Shown one piece after another: positions 47,501 through 55,300 of a stretch of 64,000 bases of DNA; position 1 is the stretch's first letter, and each line of letters starts with the position of its first letter. The notes below the pieces were generated by a model, which was not told where the DNA came from, made no database searches, and saw only the letters and a list, made by a program, of their open reading frames with translations. This stretch comes from Dipteris shenzhenensis. Its lineage: Eukaryota; Polypodiophyta; Polypodiopsida; Gleicheniales. Made by a program: the position numbers and the translations under genes. Location of the stretch: assembly GCA_047967505.1 (NCBI GenBank), contig CM106539.1. One strand, written 5' to 3'.

Positions 47501-50500
47501 GAAATTACTGAAAGAGCTTGTGCATCTCTAGAGTCCCATCTTTTCTGCTTTGCTGCGGGAGCTCTTGGAGCGGCTACTCCAATCACCTATGCTGTATTTG
47601 TACCTCTACCCCTGCCTCCAGTTGTAGGAGTGACAGGTATAGGCGTTGTATCTAGTCTTTCTTCATTTCCATTGACATAATCCCAAAGATTTCTGCCAAC
47701 CAAGATATTGCGAACCATGAAACTCCACAAGTAGTAGTTGGTGCCATCCAACTTATCCTCCTGTGTGAGAACCCCGAACACCTCATTTGAGTTGTTTTGA
47801 GCCATTTTCACCAGATAATCTCAGAAAAAATACAGCAGACAGACCAGGTGAAATCCCTTCCTGGGATATAAAATGCACAAGTAAAGTCTACAAAGAATAA
47901 TATGCCCACAGTGACAAATACTGTCACAGCCTGTCAAAGGCTCAAAATGCACCACATTGCTCTACTCAATGCCCCAAAAATCTGCTCAAAATGAACCACA
48001 GTGCTCTGCTCAGTGCCCCAAAAATCTGCAAATAGAATCTGCAAAAAGTGGCAAAAGTTTGCAATTTGACTCGTACTGAGTCCAAAACTGTTTGCAAACT
48101 TTCAAAATGCCCTTTTACCTGCAAAATTGCAACCCAAATGCAAAAGCCCCAATTTCTTGTGGGAAATTGCATACAAAAGAGGGCAAATGGTCTGAAAGCC
48201 CCAAATGTTGCACAAATTGCACTCAGCCTACAAAAGCCCCAAATTTTGGACAACCTGCAATGTTTGCCCACAAATACAGAATGCCCTAAATTCTTTGCAA
48301 GATCTAAGCCAAACAATGGCTATCTGCAGATAATGCCTGTCAGAAAACAACTGCTCGAGTACCTGCAAGAATATAACCTCACAAAAGTGTGGATGCCAAC
48401 TAAAAGTACAAGGGCCTGCAAAATGTACGGAAATCCATATGTGTACGGATTTGCAGAAACCTGTACGGAGTACGGACAACCAGCGCAGCCAGGTACGGAA
48501 TGGTGACACGTAGTACGGAATGCTTGTGTACGAACGCCTGTGTACGGACGTACGGCACACTGACGAGCTAATCGATGGTACGGATGACGTATGAGATGTA
48601 CGGTTCGCACGTGCGAAATGCAGACAGTACGGATGATCGTACTGTTGTACGATAGTTGTACAACGAAGGTACGGCGCAGGTGCGGTGCTACAAAATGTAC
48701 TGAATGGCGGCGCAAGTGGAGTGGTGTAGGAGCTGTACGGGTATATGACGAGTGTACGGGCTGTACGGAAACAGTTCGTACAGATTGTACGGGCTGGAGC
48801 TTGCGGGAGCAGGGAGCTTGCGGGCTAGGAAGCAAAAGAGCAGAACCTGGGCTCTGATATCAAATGTTAGAAAAGAGAATATAAGAGCAAGAGAGCTGAA
48901 CGTAGTGCTTGCAATAGAAAAAGTGACTAATACAAGAAGTGGAATGGGTCTTGTCTAAGTGACAAAACCTTATCCTTCACTAACCGTAGTTAGTGAACTA
49001 ACTGTGGTTAGGGGGAAAAACCTCTAAATGAGGGAAAAGTGCCCCTAACCTACTTATTACATGACATTGGTCACTGCTAAATTATAATAATAATTCTAAC
49101 AATTTTGCCAAGTTGGCAGCTCCTCTCACTGATCTTCTAAAAAAGAATGCTTTCTAATGGTCTGACAGTGTCAATAAGGGCCTATCTTGGTATGTCCTGA
49201 TTTCTCTCAACCTTTTATAATTGAGGCTGATGCTAGTGGAAGGGGCATTGGAGCTGTCCTAAAGCAGAGTCATGGAGTTATTGCCTTTGAAAGTTGGAAA
49301 TTGGATGACAAGGAGTCAAGTTTCCACATTTATGACCAAGAGATGTTGGCAATACTTCATGCAATCAAAAAGTGGCACCACTACATTTATGGCAGTCATT
49401 TCAAGGTCAAGACTGATCATAAGACTCTCAGATATTCTCTATCTCAGTCTTCTCTATCACCCAAGCAAAGGAGATGGCTATCCATTGTGCAAAACTATGA
49501 CTTTGACATAGATTACAAGATGGGCAAAGAAAATATTGTGGCAGATTCTCTTTCCAGGATATGGGCTTGTACTTCATCATCTATTACTGAGGTTTATAAA
49601 GATTGGATCCATGGCATTCAAGAAGAGTATCTCAATGATCCTCAAGCAGCTGCTATGTTCCAAGACTTGCAAGATCCTGACTGTCAGCAATATCCCAATT
49701 TCAAGTTGCACAGTGGGCTCTTGTGGTATAATGATAGAATATTTCTTACTGAAAATTCCTCCTATAAGCTGCTAATCTTGCAGGAATTTCACTCATCTCC
49801 TATGGCTGGGCATATAGGCCTCAACTAGACGTATGATAAGGTAAAACATAGTTTTTACTTGAAGGGGCTTTGGAAGGATGTTCTTGCTTATGTTCAAAGC
49901 TGTAAGCCCTGTCAACAAAACAGGGAGTTGAATTTGAGGCCAGCTGGTCTACTACAACCTCTACCTATACCTCAAGGTAAATGGACACATATCAGCATGG
50001 ACTTTATTACAGGTCTACCAGTGACCTCTATGGGTTGGAACAGCATCTTTGTGGTTGTTGATAGACTTACTAAAGCTGCCCACTTCATTCCTACTAAGAC
50101 CCAATTTACAGCTTCCAAGGTGGCTAAGCAATTCATGGAGAATGTGTTTAAATTACATGGACTTCCTCAGGAGATTGTGAGTGATCGTGATGCTAAGTTC
50201 ATGGGGCATTTTTGGCAAGATCTTTTCAGTTCTATGGAAACACTTCTTACCCCAAGTACAGCAGATCACCCTCAAACTGATGGGCAAACAGAGAGGGTTA
50301 ACCGCTGGTTGGAAGAGTATCTAAGGCATTTTTGCTTTGAGACCCAAGCATCGTGGGATCAATGGTTGCATCTAGCTGAATTTTGTTATAATACCACCAA
50401 GCATACTTCAATTGGTATGAGCCCTTTTGAAGCCATGTTTGGCTGTAAAGCTCATGTCCCATCAACCATTATTGATCAAGCATTGACAAGCCAGCAAGCC

Positions 50501-52304
50501 AAGGATGATTTGGCTCACATGACTCCTCTATTACAGCAATGTAAAGATAATATGGTAAGGGCCCAAGCAAGGACGAAGGATTATGCTGATGAGCATAGGA
50601 GAGATCTTCATTTTGAAGAAGGGAATTATGTATTTCTCAGATTACATAAGTGTAGGCATGCTTCTTTGAAAGGTAATACCAATGTTAAACTTGCTCATAG
50701 GTATTATGGACCTTACAAGGTTTTGAGGAAAGTTGGGGAAGTGGCGTATGAAGTGGAGCCCCCACCATCCTCTAGAATATACAAAGTATTCCATGTATCA
50801 CTACTCAAGAAGTATTTGGGGCCTAAGGAGCAAGTTATGGAAGAGCTACCTCCTATGGATGAAGAGGGCCAAATTGAGTATATACCTGAGAAGATCCTTG
50901 GATTTAGAGATCATGTGTTGAGGAACAAGTCCTACATGGAATATCTTATCAAATGGAGAGGTCTACTGGATGAGGAGTCTTCTTGGCAGCCATCTACAAT
51001 TGTGGAGCAGTACCCTCAATTGCTTAGCTGAATTCTATGGCCAAAATTGAGTCTGTATGAGCAGATTTGATTTTTTTCTTGCTATATAGCATATATGGAC
51101 ATGCTGCAGCCAGCATTCACTATCCTTTCTCAGATCAGCATCTCTCTCACTGGATTATATGATCAAATCTGTTATATTGGACAGCATAGCTCTTCCACCC
51201 GATTGCTTGATTTCTTGGGAATATTATATGATCCATTTACAGATCAGCATGCCTAGAGGGAGGTATTTGACTGAGAAACTTCATTGTTCAGCTGATATGA
51301 CCAAAATTGAGCTGTTCAGGTTTACAAGGAGCATTGTATGTCCAGGTTACAGCCTTTTCAAATTTGAGGACAAATTTCTATTTGAGGAGGGAGGATTGTA
51401 ACAAAGGGTTACATTTTACTTAGGCTAAAAGTTAGTAGAAAGGCCTTTATTGGCTTGTAAGTGTTTTCTTCTTTTTTTTAGGGGATACCATAAGTTGCCA
51501 CGTGGCATCCTAGGAGGTAATCCCATAAGCAATACTGCTTTGTACTACCCTGGGCCATACCTATATAAGGGCTCTAGTTGTACTTGGCAAGACATTCATG
51601 ACTTGTACTTCATTACTGAAATAGAATATACAGCAAGAGTTCAATACTAAGCTGAATTCTAAAAAGGATTGACTTCCTCCTGTCCTTGTGCAGCCCCTCA
51701 CAAGTCTCTGTTGAAGATCCAGCCCATGATCTTCCTCTCCTACCCTTTTCCTAAACATAAGGCTAATATGTCCTGGCCATGACTGGACAGGCCCACAGCC
51801 AAAGCCATTTGTCCTGGCTGCAAGCTGGTCAATGTGAATTTCCCAAATGCTTGATTTACAAAACTGACAGTAGAATCTTCTTTAGATCTGAACTTTCTGG
51901 TTTAGTTCTGTATCAATTTAGCTCTCACTCATTTTCAGTATTAAAAACAATATGAGTAACGACAGAAAATTCCAATGAGGTTGTATCTTGTTTTTAAGTT
52001 TTAGCATCTTGTTGTCGAATCGCAGGCAGTAAAACAAGCGGAAGCTGTTGAAAGAGAGAAACGTGCTTCAGCAGCTGAAAAAAGAATATTTTCTATGACA
52101 CATGGGATGGAGACGAGCTTGAGAAACAATGTCAGCTCGAGTTCTTCGGGTAACTTGGGTAGTTGCTGCTCGTTCTGTGGTGTGTCGTTGGCAGGCAGGA
52201 CACCTTTTTATCGGTTTTCATATCAATATTGCAGTACAGCCTGTGTGCAGGCACACAGAGTGGCTCTTGAAGCTGATGAGTTGGAGAGTGACAAGAATAA
52301 ATAG
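26168..52304 (+). CDS. ANKZF1: ANKZF1/Vms1 orthologue, ribosome quality-control peptidyl-tRNA-cleaving factor; 7 exons
   Basis: Joining 26168-26503, 26611-27086, 27218-27332, 27724-28389, 33542-33616, 33991-34116 and 52026-52304 gives one frame of about 690 residues, all junctions GT-AG. Domains in order: C2H2 finger (about 80-110, CNACG...HFKSDFH); acidic linker (about 130-155); VLRF1 domain (about 230-400) with [21 protein letters not shown] and the GGKQ loop whose Gln, about residue 282, corresponds to the catalytic Gln of Vms1/ANKZF1; ankyrin repeats (about 450-505); basic coiled coil (about 525-560); [14 protein letters not shown] (608-618, fits R-x5-AA-x2-R) for p97/Cdc48; C-terminal treble-clef finger CSFCG...YCSTAC. 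In the family the protein acts with Cdc48 to release nascent chains from stalled 60S subunits. Length matches plant orthologues. Unusual only for its 26 kb span. Confidence 0.93.
26611..27086 (+). CDS. ANKZF1: ANKZF1-like exon 2 (acidic linker, VLRF1 N-terminal half)
   Basis: Acceptor CTCCTTCCAG at 26601-26610; donor GTGAGG at 27087; 476 bases, leaves phase 2. Encodes [19 protein letters not shown], an acidic serine-rich linker, then [19 protein letters not shown] and HKTYH, the VLRF1 core. Confidence 0.93.
27218..27332 (+). CDS. ANKZF1: ANKZF1-like exon 3 (catalytic loop)
   Basis: Acceptor GGTTGCAG ending 27217 is required by phase; the nearer GCCAG at 27206-27210 would give a stop within eight codons. 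Completes Arg 271 and encodes [18 protein letters not shown], carrying the putative catalytic Gln, then [12 protein letters not shown]. Donor GTAAAC at 27333, phase 0. Confidence 0.92.
27724..28389 (+). CDS. ANKZF1: ANKZF1-like exon 4 (VLRF1 end, ankyrin repeats)
   Basis: Acceptor CTTGCAG ending 27723; donor GTAATC at 28390; 666 bases, phase 0 at both ends. Continues the helix as [20 protein letters not shown], then [13 protein letters not shown]. Ankyrin repeats follow: [19 protein letters not shown] and [18 protein letters not shown]. The exon ends in the conserved [19 protein letters not shown]. Confidence 0.94.
29200..29830. repeat. GC-rich block of LTR-like character in intron 4
   Basis: Repeated words GGGCCGACC and GGGCTGAC, plus GGGCGGGCACACCCACAA at 29745 and again at about 29798. 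A TATA-like CCTATATATAGG sits near 29220. Composition resembles the middle of the Copia LTR at 3159-4196, but no primer site, termini or partner was found. Possibly a solo-LTR remnant. Confidence 0.35.
31970..32475 (+). pseudogene. LINE-type non-LTR retrotransposon scrap (RT-associated zinc-binding domain)
   Basis: One frame with a single TGA reads [19 protein letters not shown], stop, [38 protein letters not shown]. This matches the zf-RVT domain at the C-terminus of plant LINE ORF2 proteins (C-x2-C ... H-x3-4-C). The frame then runs to 32475. Upstream RT is missing. Same strand as the host gene. Confidence 0.82.
33542..33616 (+). CDS. ANKZF1: ANKZF1-like exon 5 (basic coiled coil)
   Basis: Acceptor TGTGATAG ending 33541, donor GTATGT at 33617; 75 bases, phase 0 both ends. 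Encodes [20 protein letters not shown], the Lys/Ala/Glu helix that continues ...AAQAAKQ of exon 4, as in other plant members. Confidence 0.9.
33991..34116 (+). CDS. ANKZF1: ANKZF1-like exon 6
   Basis: Acceptor GTTTTCGCAG ending 33990, donor GTAAGA at 34117; 126 bases, phase 0 both ends. Encodes [20 protein letters not shown] and a Ser/Asn-rich linker ending SSSVLKD. No domain of its own; poorly conserved linker of the family. Supported by splice sites and phase. Confidence 0.82.
34117..35980. other. Intron 6 left part: GC-rich tract and a 59 bp tandem duplication
   Basis: 35040-35720 is GC-rich and open on both strands (minus 35096-35719, plus 35103-35402 and 35412-35726), with no recognisable domain in any frame; likely a decayed repeat. 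A short inverted repeat (CTCGCA...TGCGAG) sits at about 34682-34707. Confidence 0.4.
35777..35894. repeat. 59 bp tandem duplication
   Basis: CTTGTCATTGGGGAAAGC at 35777 recurs at 35836, and GTAATATCCACAGCTC at 35821 recurs at 35880; two copies differing at only a few positions. Confidence 0.93.
35981..36424 (+). repeat. 5' LTR of the outer Gypsy element
   Basis: TGTAACAGAGGGTTAC to CTTGTTGCA, 444 bp, one base before the primer site. TATA box CTATATAAGG near 36150. Confidence 0.9.
36426..36437 (+). other. Primer-binding site of the outer Gypsy element
   Basis: TGGTATCAGAGC, initiator Met tRNA complement. Confidence 0.93.
37070..38816 (+). pseudogene. gag-pol: Outer Gypsy gag-protease-RT N-terminus
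   Basis: A gag trace ([20 protein letters not shown]) is followed by a frameshift near 37200. The frame 37445-38665 carries a zinc-knuckle-like [16 protein letters not shown], an acidic linker, the aspartic protease motif [13 protein letters not shown], and the RT entry [21 protein letters not shown] frameshift near 38640 moves RT to another frame ([20 protein letters not shown]) up to FTKID, where the inner Gypsy element begins at 38804. The N-terminal gag start before 37070 is not recognisable. Confidence 0.88.
38804..39272 (+). repeat. 5' LTR of the nested Gypsy element
   Basis: TGTTATGCTCTAGCC to GTTTATGATA, 469 bp; termini TG and TA. Two bases separate it from the primer site. It contains 65 bases absent from the 3' LTR, next to a repeated AGGTGCACC word. 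Confidence 0.93.
39275..39286 (+). other. Primer-binding site of the nested Gypsy element
   Basis: TGGTATCAGAGC, initiator Met tRNA complement. Confidence 0.93.
39287..40116 (+). other. Untranslated leader of the nested Gypsy element
   Basis: About 830 bases without a meaningful frame. Two A-tracts each followed by CCCC lie at about 39998-40014 and 40077-40098. Confidence 0.7.
40117..41031 (+). pseudogene. gag: Nested Gypsy gag, first part
   Basis: 304 codons from ATG to TAG. It holds the retrotransposon gag core: [20 protein letters not shown], then [20 protein letters not shown] and [13 protein letters not shown]. The frame continues directly past the TAG at 41029, so this stop is one base change from a longer gag-protease, or is read through. 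Confidence 0.9.
41032..41763 (+). pseudogene. pol: Nested Gypsy zinc knuckle and protease
   Basis: Same frame as gag after the TAG. Knuckle [13 protein letters not shown] has spacing CX2CX3HX4C, one residue shorter than canonical. Aspartic protease motif [13 protein letters not shown] has Ala where Gly is usual (DSG). Ends in TAG at 41761, after which the same frame enters RT. Confidence 0.88.
41773..42693 (+). pseudogene. pol: Nested Gypsy reverse transcriptase
   Basis: Same frame again. RT landmarks: [43 protein letters not shown] and catalytic FIDD at 42523-42534. A 17 bp tandem duplication (42667-42683 and 42684-42700) inside LGFIITPQG shifts the frame and ends it at 42693. Confidence 0.93.
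42714..43640 (+). pseudogene. pol: Nested Gypsy RT thumb, RNase H, integrase zinc domain start
   Basis: Frame resumes after the duplication. Landmarks: [16 protein letters not shown]; RNase [36 protein letters not shown] and DHDTLKHF; tether [16 protein letters not shown]; integrase HHCC start [20 protein letters not shown]. Stops at TGA 43638; two more TAGs at 43665 and 43746 lie in the same frame. Confidence 0.93.
43752..44084 (+). pseudogene. pol: Nested Gypsy integrase core, stop at the catalytic Glu
   Basis: DDE core in the same frame: SMDFIVGLP (first Asp), [30 protein letters not shown] (second Asp), HPEMDGQT, then TAG at 44082-44084 exactly where the family reads GQTERVN. Thirty-five residues separate the second Asp from the stop, so the lost residue is the third catalytic acid. 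Confidence 0.92.
44109..44837 (+). pseudogene. pol: Nested Gypsy integrase C-terminus and chromodomain
   Basis: Same frame after the [60 protein letters not shown]. The end is a chromodomain: [20 protein letters not shown], then AFPDFIIED. It belongs to the chromovirus group whose chromodomains are thought to guide integration to marked chromatin. A purine tract GAAGAGGGAAGGAA (44836-44849) follows as the plus-strand primer. Confidence 0.92.
44850..45253 (+). repeat. 3' LTR of the nested Gypsy element
   Basis: 404 bp, TGTTATGCTC to GTTTATGATA, followed by the ATTGA target duplication. Confidence 0.95.
45254..45565 (+). pseudogene. pol: Outer Gypsy RT core, middle segment
   Basis: Resumes [20 protein letters not shown], then [14 protein letters not shown] and catalytic FFDD (45446-45454 carries F-D-D). 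A TAA at 45503 lies within VH[12 protein letters not shown]. It stops at KSSKCTFM, where the truncated Copia element begins. Confidence 0.92.
45565..46696 (-). pseudogene. pol: Copia GAG-pre-integrase and integrase
   Basis: From 46696 leftwards: [22 protein letters not shown]-pre motif [26 protein letters not shown]; integrase [10 protein letters not shown] (first Asp), [19 protein letters not shown], then a frame-disrupted [10 protein letters not shown] in which the second catalytic Asp is not readable. [12 protein letters not shown] keeps the Glu. Ends [16 protein letters not shown] at the deletion junction. At least three frameshifts. Confidence 0.9.
46539..47159 (-). pseudogene. gag-pol: Copia zinc knuckle and protease
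   Basis: [15 protein letters not shown] leads into a Lys/His/Gln-rich tail and a canonical [14 protein letters not shown] knuckle (CX2CX4HX4C). The protease motif [12 protein letters not shown] follows. The frame is joined to upstream gag by a frameshift near 47160-47200. Confidence 0.92.
47101..47811 (-). pseudogene. gag: Copia gag
   Basis: Starts [20 protein letters not shown], then [19 protein letters not shown], the DUF4219/UBN2-type gag entry. One in-frame TAG (47587-47589) splits it; the same frame continues [28 protein letters not shown] and [14 protein letters not shown]. Confidence 0.9.
47812..48850 (-). other. Copia leader, unusually long and repeat-structured
   Basis: About 1.04 kb between gag start and primer site. 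The gag-proximal part (47940-48300) repeats TGCAAAA and GCCCCAAAAATCTGC words; one 46-47 bp duplication is visible at 47944-48030. The LTR-proximal part (48420-48790) holds about sixteen GTACGG words on the plus strand (CCGTAC in the element's sense). No convincing frame. Confidence 0.8.
48420..48790. repeat. GTACGG/CCGTAC cluster in the Copia leader
   Basis: About sixteen GTACGG hexamers plus several GTACGA or GTACAG variants in 370 bases, at irregular 9-40 base spacing, where chance predicts well under one. The word contains GTAC, the core bound by SBP/SPL transcription factors, and CCGTAC is a recognised high-affinity form. Confidence 0.8.
48851..48862 (-). other. Primer-binding site of the Copia element (one mismatch)
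   Basis: Plus strand GCTCTGATATCA; minus strand TGATATCAGAGC, one change from TGGTATCAGAGC. Two bases separate it from the LTR. Confidence 0.88.
48865..49101 (-). repeat. 5' LTR of the truncated Copia element
   Basis: 237 bp bounded by TGTTAGAA and TTCTAACA, perfect 8 bp inverted termini. The partner LTR is deleted. Confidence 0.9.
49102..51031 (+). pseudogene. pol: Outer Gypsy late RT, RNase H, integrase and chromodomain
   Basis: [16 protein letters not shown], stop TAA, WSDS begins the segment. RNase [47 protein letters not shown]. Integrase zinc domain: [37 protein letters not shown]. The frame 49859-51031 keeps the full DDE core ([42 protein letters not shown]) and a chromodomain ([20 protein letters not shown]). 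The integrase catalytic triad is intact here, unlike the nested element. Confidence 0.93.
51397..51762 (+). repeat. 3' LTR of the outer Gypsy element, truncated
   Basis: TGTAACAAAGGG onward matches 35981-36346 for 366 bases, then stops; the last 78 bases of the LTR are absent. Preceded by purine tract GAGGAGGGAGGA. Confidence 0.92.
52026..52304 (+). CDS. ANKZF1: ANKZF1-like exon 7 (VIM and C-terminal treble-clef finger)
   Basis: Acceptor ATCGCAG ending 52025; reads [20 protein letters not shown], then [40 protein letters not shown] and ends DKNK-TAG at 52302. [11 protein letters not shown] fits the p97/Cdc48 VIM consensus R-x5-AA-x2-R. The finger (CSFC ... YCSTAC ... H) matches the Vms1-associated treble-clef domain. 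Found 17.9 kb after exon 6 yet in exact phase. Confidence 0.93.
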   Translation, partial: AVKQAEAVEREKRASAAEKRIFSMTHGMETSLRNNVSSSSSGNLGSCCSFCGVSLAGRTPFYRFSYQYCSTACVQAHRVALEADELESDKNK

Positions 52305-55300
52305 AAAACCTGTGTAGATGATGTGGCTATCTTTTTAGTATTCCAGCTTGCTGCCAAGATGTGACTCTATTGGGGACAGCAGTTGGCCATGAATGTGAGT
52401 GAAAAGGAATCAAGAGAATTCACGTCAGTTCCTTCAGTCCTGTCGTACTCCTACATGGTTATCTTCTATTTGTAGTTTGAATTTTGTATGTTCTTTGCCA
52501 TTTTATTTTGCAGGTGGATCTATCTCTGCTGAGATGTGATTCCGAGATAAGAGTTTATTCATTTGAAGGGCAAAAAGCTTAGCTCTCATGTGTACTGGGT
52601 TTCTGATCTCAAATAATATTATTCTGTCAGAATATGCATGGTAACAATTAGATCTTTAGTCCCTTTTCTACTGCAGGCAAGTGCATTTTGAGTATATCTC
52701 AGTGGTTGGCTCTTTATTTTTGGAGGAGACAAAATGCTTTTCGGATTAGATTCTCATTATTTGGTCTTATGATTAAGAGCAATCCAGAACATATCATCTC
52801 TATGAATAGCAATTCATACGCTGTTGTAAGACACAGTGGTCAGTTTTAATGAGAAAGGCTTACCTTGAATATGGTACACAGATTAATAGGCCTTTCATTG
52901 GGTTTACAGGAGACAGACTATTGTACTGTTTTTGTTTGACTAATAATTGCAATGGTACGACAGGATTGGCAGAATGTGGGTAAGTGAGGCTAGAAAATTG
53001 AACATGAAATCTTCTGTAGTTCATAGATGAATTCTTCTCCAGCTCATAGATTTATGGTATAAGCAGGTAAGTTTTGCATCGTCAACTCCAAGAAGCTTCA
53101 TTCTTAAAATTTCACATAATAGATCTGCAATTTTGCATGTAACATCGAGGGACTTAAGAGTTGATGCATGCAACAGGTTGGAGAATCCACACATACACCC
53201 TGCACAGACCTAAAGCTTCTGCTGTCAGATAGACTGAGCTTTACAAATTTTGGTGCAGACGACAGATGCATACGTGAATGGATTTTGTAAGCGCAAGTAG
53301 AAGCAATTGCTCCTTGGGAATTTGAAATCCATTTTGCAGATTGATTGCTCCCTATTTACAACGTAGCCCTCGATAAAAATGCAAACTTTGATATGCATGC
53401 TTTTCCCCAGCCCCCACTCTGTAGATTCACTATGCATATTTTAGTTGGGCACCTGAGGAATCAGGGTGGCAAGTACACATGTTTTGAGACAAACGCTATC
53501 TAGTGTCTTAATGTTAAAGTCATAATGTTAAAGCCATAATGTATGTACTGCACTTTATGTTTTATAATGTTTATCTTAAATTTATGTCACATGCAATGGA
53601 TTTCAGTTATGCATTAAAAATCGATTTTACTGTGTTGTACTTTTCAAGATGGTATATGTAGCGTCCTAATATGTTTTACAAAGTTGTTTTAGCAATTAGA
53701 GGCTTTTGAGTTTGGTACCAGGTTAAGAGGAGTATTACTTGCAAATTAGAGACGTTGCAGTTTTAGGAATGAGTAGGTTCAACTTAAAGATGGGGGACAG
53801 GGCGATTTACAACATGAAACTCGACTTTGAGCACTCTGACATTGTGAGAAAGTGTACAACGGATCTTTTATTTTATCAATCGTGTAAATGCTTAAGCTGC
53901 AATTGAATTGTACGGGTTTTTACTTAAATAGGAATCGTGGCTGATGTCGAGTTTTAAGTACAAGAAGAGGATCAAAAGTCAATTCTATTATAATGATAGT
54001 GTATGTTTCAAACGTGAATAGACAATGTTTCGGTGGCAACAACCTTAGAGGGACTTTTCAACACGTGGAGTTGTATGATGGTTCATTGACTACTTGTATT
54101 GGGGACTTGAGAAATATGTCAAAAGTGGAAGGTTTAAGACTAACTAGCTCACACAGTCTCCATTCTTCATATTTTTAAAAAGACCCATGATATCTAGGGT
54201 TACTATTTTTGCTTCATGGCTAGGTGAAGAGACACAACATAACTGGCTCTAGGATGGTACCATAAGTGAAGGCATAAAGTGGAAATGCTTGGCATATATT
54301 ATAATAGTCGTCAAATTTTGTGTAATGTAGAAGTGTCTTAAAAGGAAAAAAGAGGCTTGTATTCTAGTCGGTGCAAGTTTCATTGAAATTGAGCATGTAT
54401 GACAAGGTCTTGTATCGGATCTATCACAGTGGATGAAGCACTTGAGCACTTGAGCACAAGTTGCAACAATGTCATGAGGGTTAGTACAACTCATAAGCTA
54501 CTCAATGAAAAAGGTATCATATAAAGGCCCAATAAAAACTCTAAGCCCAACAAGAGGTTAGTTCTTAATGAGCCTACTATCCTAATGGAATAATAACTCT
54601 AATGAGCATGAACACTTGATAGCTATAGCATTCATTCATATGTGGAACAAGATCCCACCCTATCGTGAACTGTGCTAGTTTTAATTACATGTTCGCATAA
54701 AGGTGATGATGGATAAATTGTAGCCAAGTACAATTGATTATCTTGGAATTTGGGAGATCTATGAGATGGCTACCAAGATGGGATGCCATCATGTTTGAAC
54801 CACCACGATGGAGGATGTGGACCATTGTTTTGGTTTTAGTTACACAGGTTGATGATGAATCAAACTACAAGCATCTTGGAAAATGCAAGCATATTAGATA
54901 TGGCTCAAATTATGACGATAAGAATTCCCTTCATTGCAATGACAATATGGGCCATGGTCCACAAGGATTCTTTATGGATTGCATGGATTCTACAAAGAAT
55001 GTGCATAATGCTATGCCATTGCGGTGCTTATATTGGGCCAACCAAGCCATTGTAGTGCCTGATTGAGTCCACATTGCTAAAAAAAAGAAATAATGCAAGC
55101 TAATGATTTGCCTTGATTGTGGGCAACTATAAGAACAACGGACCCACCCTCATCCTTCCTCATCTTCCCCCTCTATCTCCTCCCTTGTCTCCACTTTTGT
55201 TTCCTCCACCTCCACCCTCATCCTCTATCTCCACTTCTATTTGCACCCTATCCACTTCTGTTTACATCCCCCTCCTTTGTCTCCACCCTCATCCTTTGTC

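Larger units (their letters stand above)
45565..49101 (-). mobile_element. Ty1/Copia element inserted in the outer Gypsy, 3' half deleted
   Basis: On the minus strand: LTR (48865-49101), primer site, a long leader, gag, zinc knuckle, protease, GAG-pre-integrase and integrase, then an abrupt end at SMDHL near 45568. RT, RNase H and the 3' LTR are missing, and about 60 codons of the outer Gypsy RT between KCTFM and [11 protein letters not shown] are missing too. One deletion spanning Copia and Gypsy sequence explains both. Confidence 0.93.
35981..51762 (+). mobile_element. Gypsy chromovirus (older, outer element), interrupted by two insertions
   Basis: LTR 35981-36424, primer site, gag, protease, RT start (to 38803), then a younger Gypsy insertion (38804-45253), RT core (45254-45565), a Copia insertion (about 45565-49101), then late RT, RNase H, integrase and chromodomain (49102-51031), and the 3' LTR (51397-51762). 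RT before integrase and a C-terminal chromodomain define a chromovirus-type Ty3/Gypsy. The 366 bp shared by the LTRs differ at about eight positions by eye. The 3' LTR lacks its last 78 bp and no target duplication was found, so the right end was trimmed after insertion. Confidence 0.93.
34117..52025 (+). other. Intron 6 of the ANKZF1-like gene (17.9 kb) with nested retrotransposons
   Basis: About 15.8 kb of the 17.9 kb is a three-element nest (35981-51762). Donor GTAAGA and acceptor ATCGCAG are intact, and exon 7 restores frame, so the intron is predicted to remain spliceable. Retroelement-free intron would be about 2.1 kb. Confidence 0.88.

Noticed and set aside
48048-48857. Coding frames of 150-170 residues on both strands
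   Set aside because: They overlie the repeat-structured Copia leader, and their tyrosine/threonine/valine-rich content follows from the GTACGG words.
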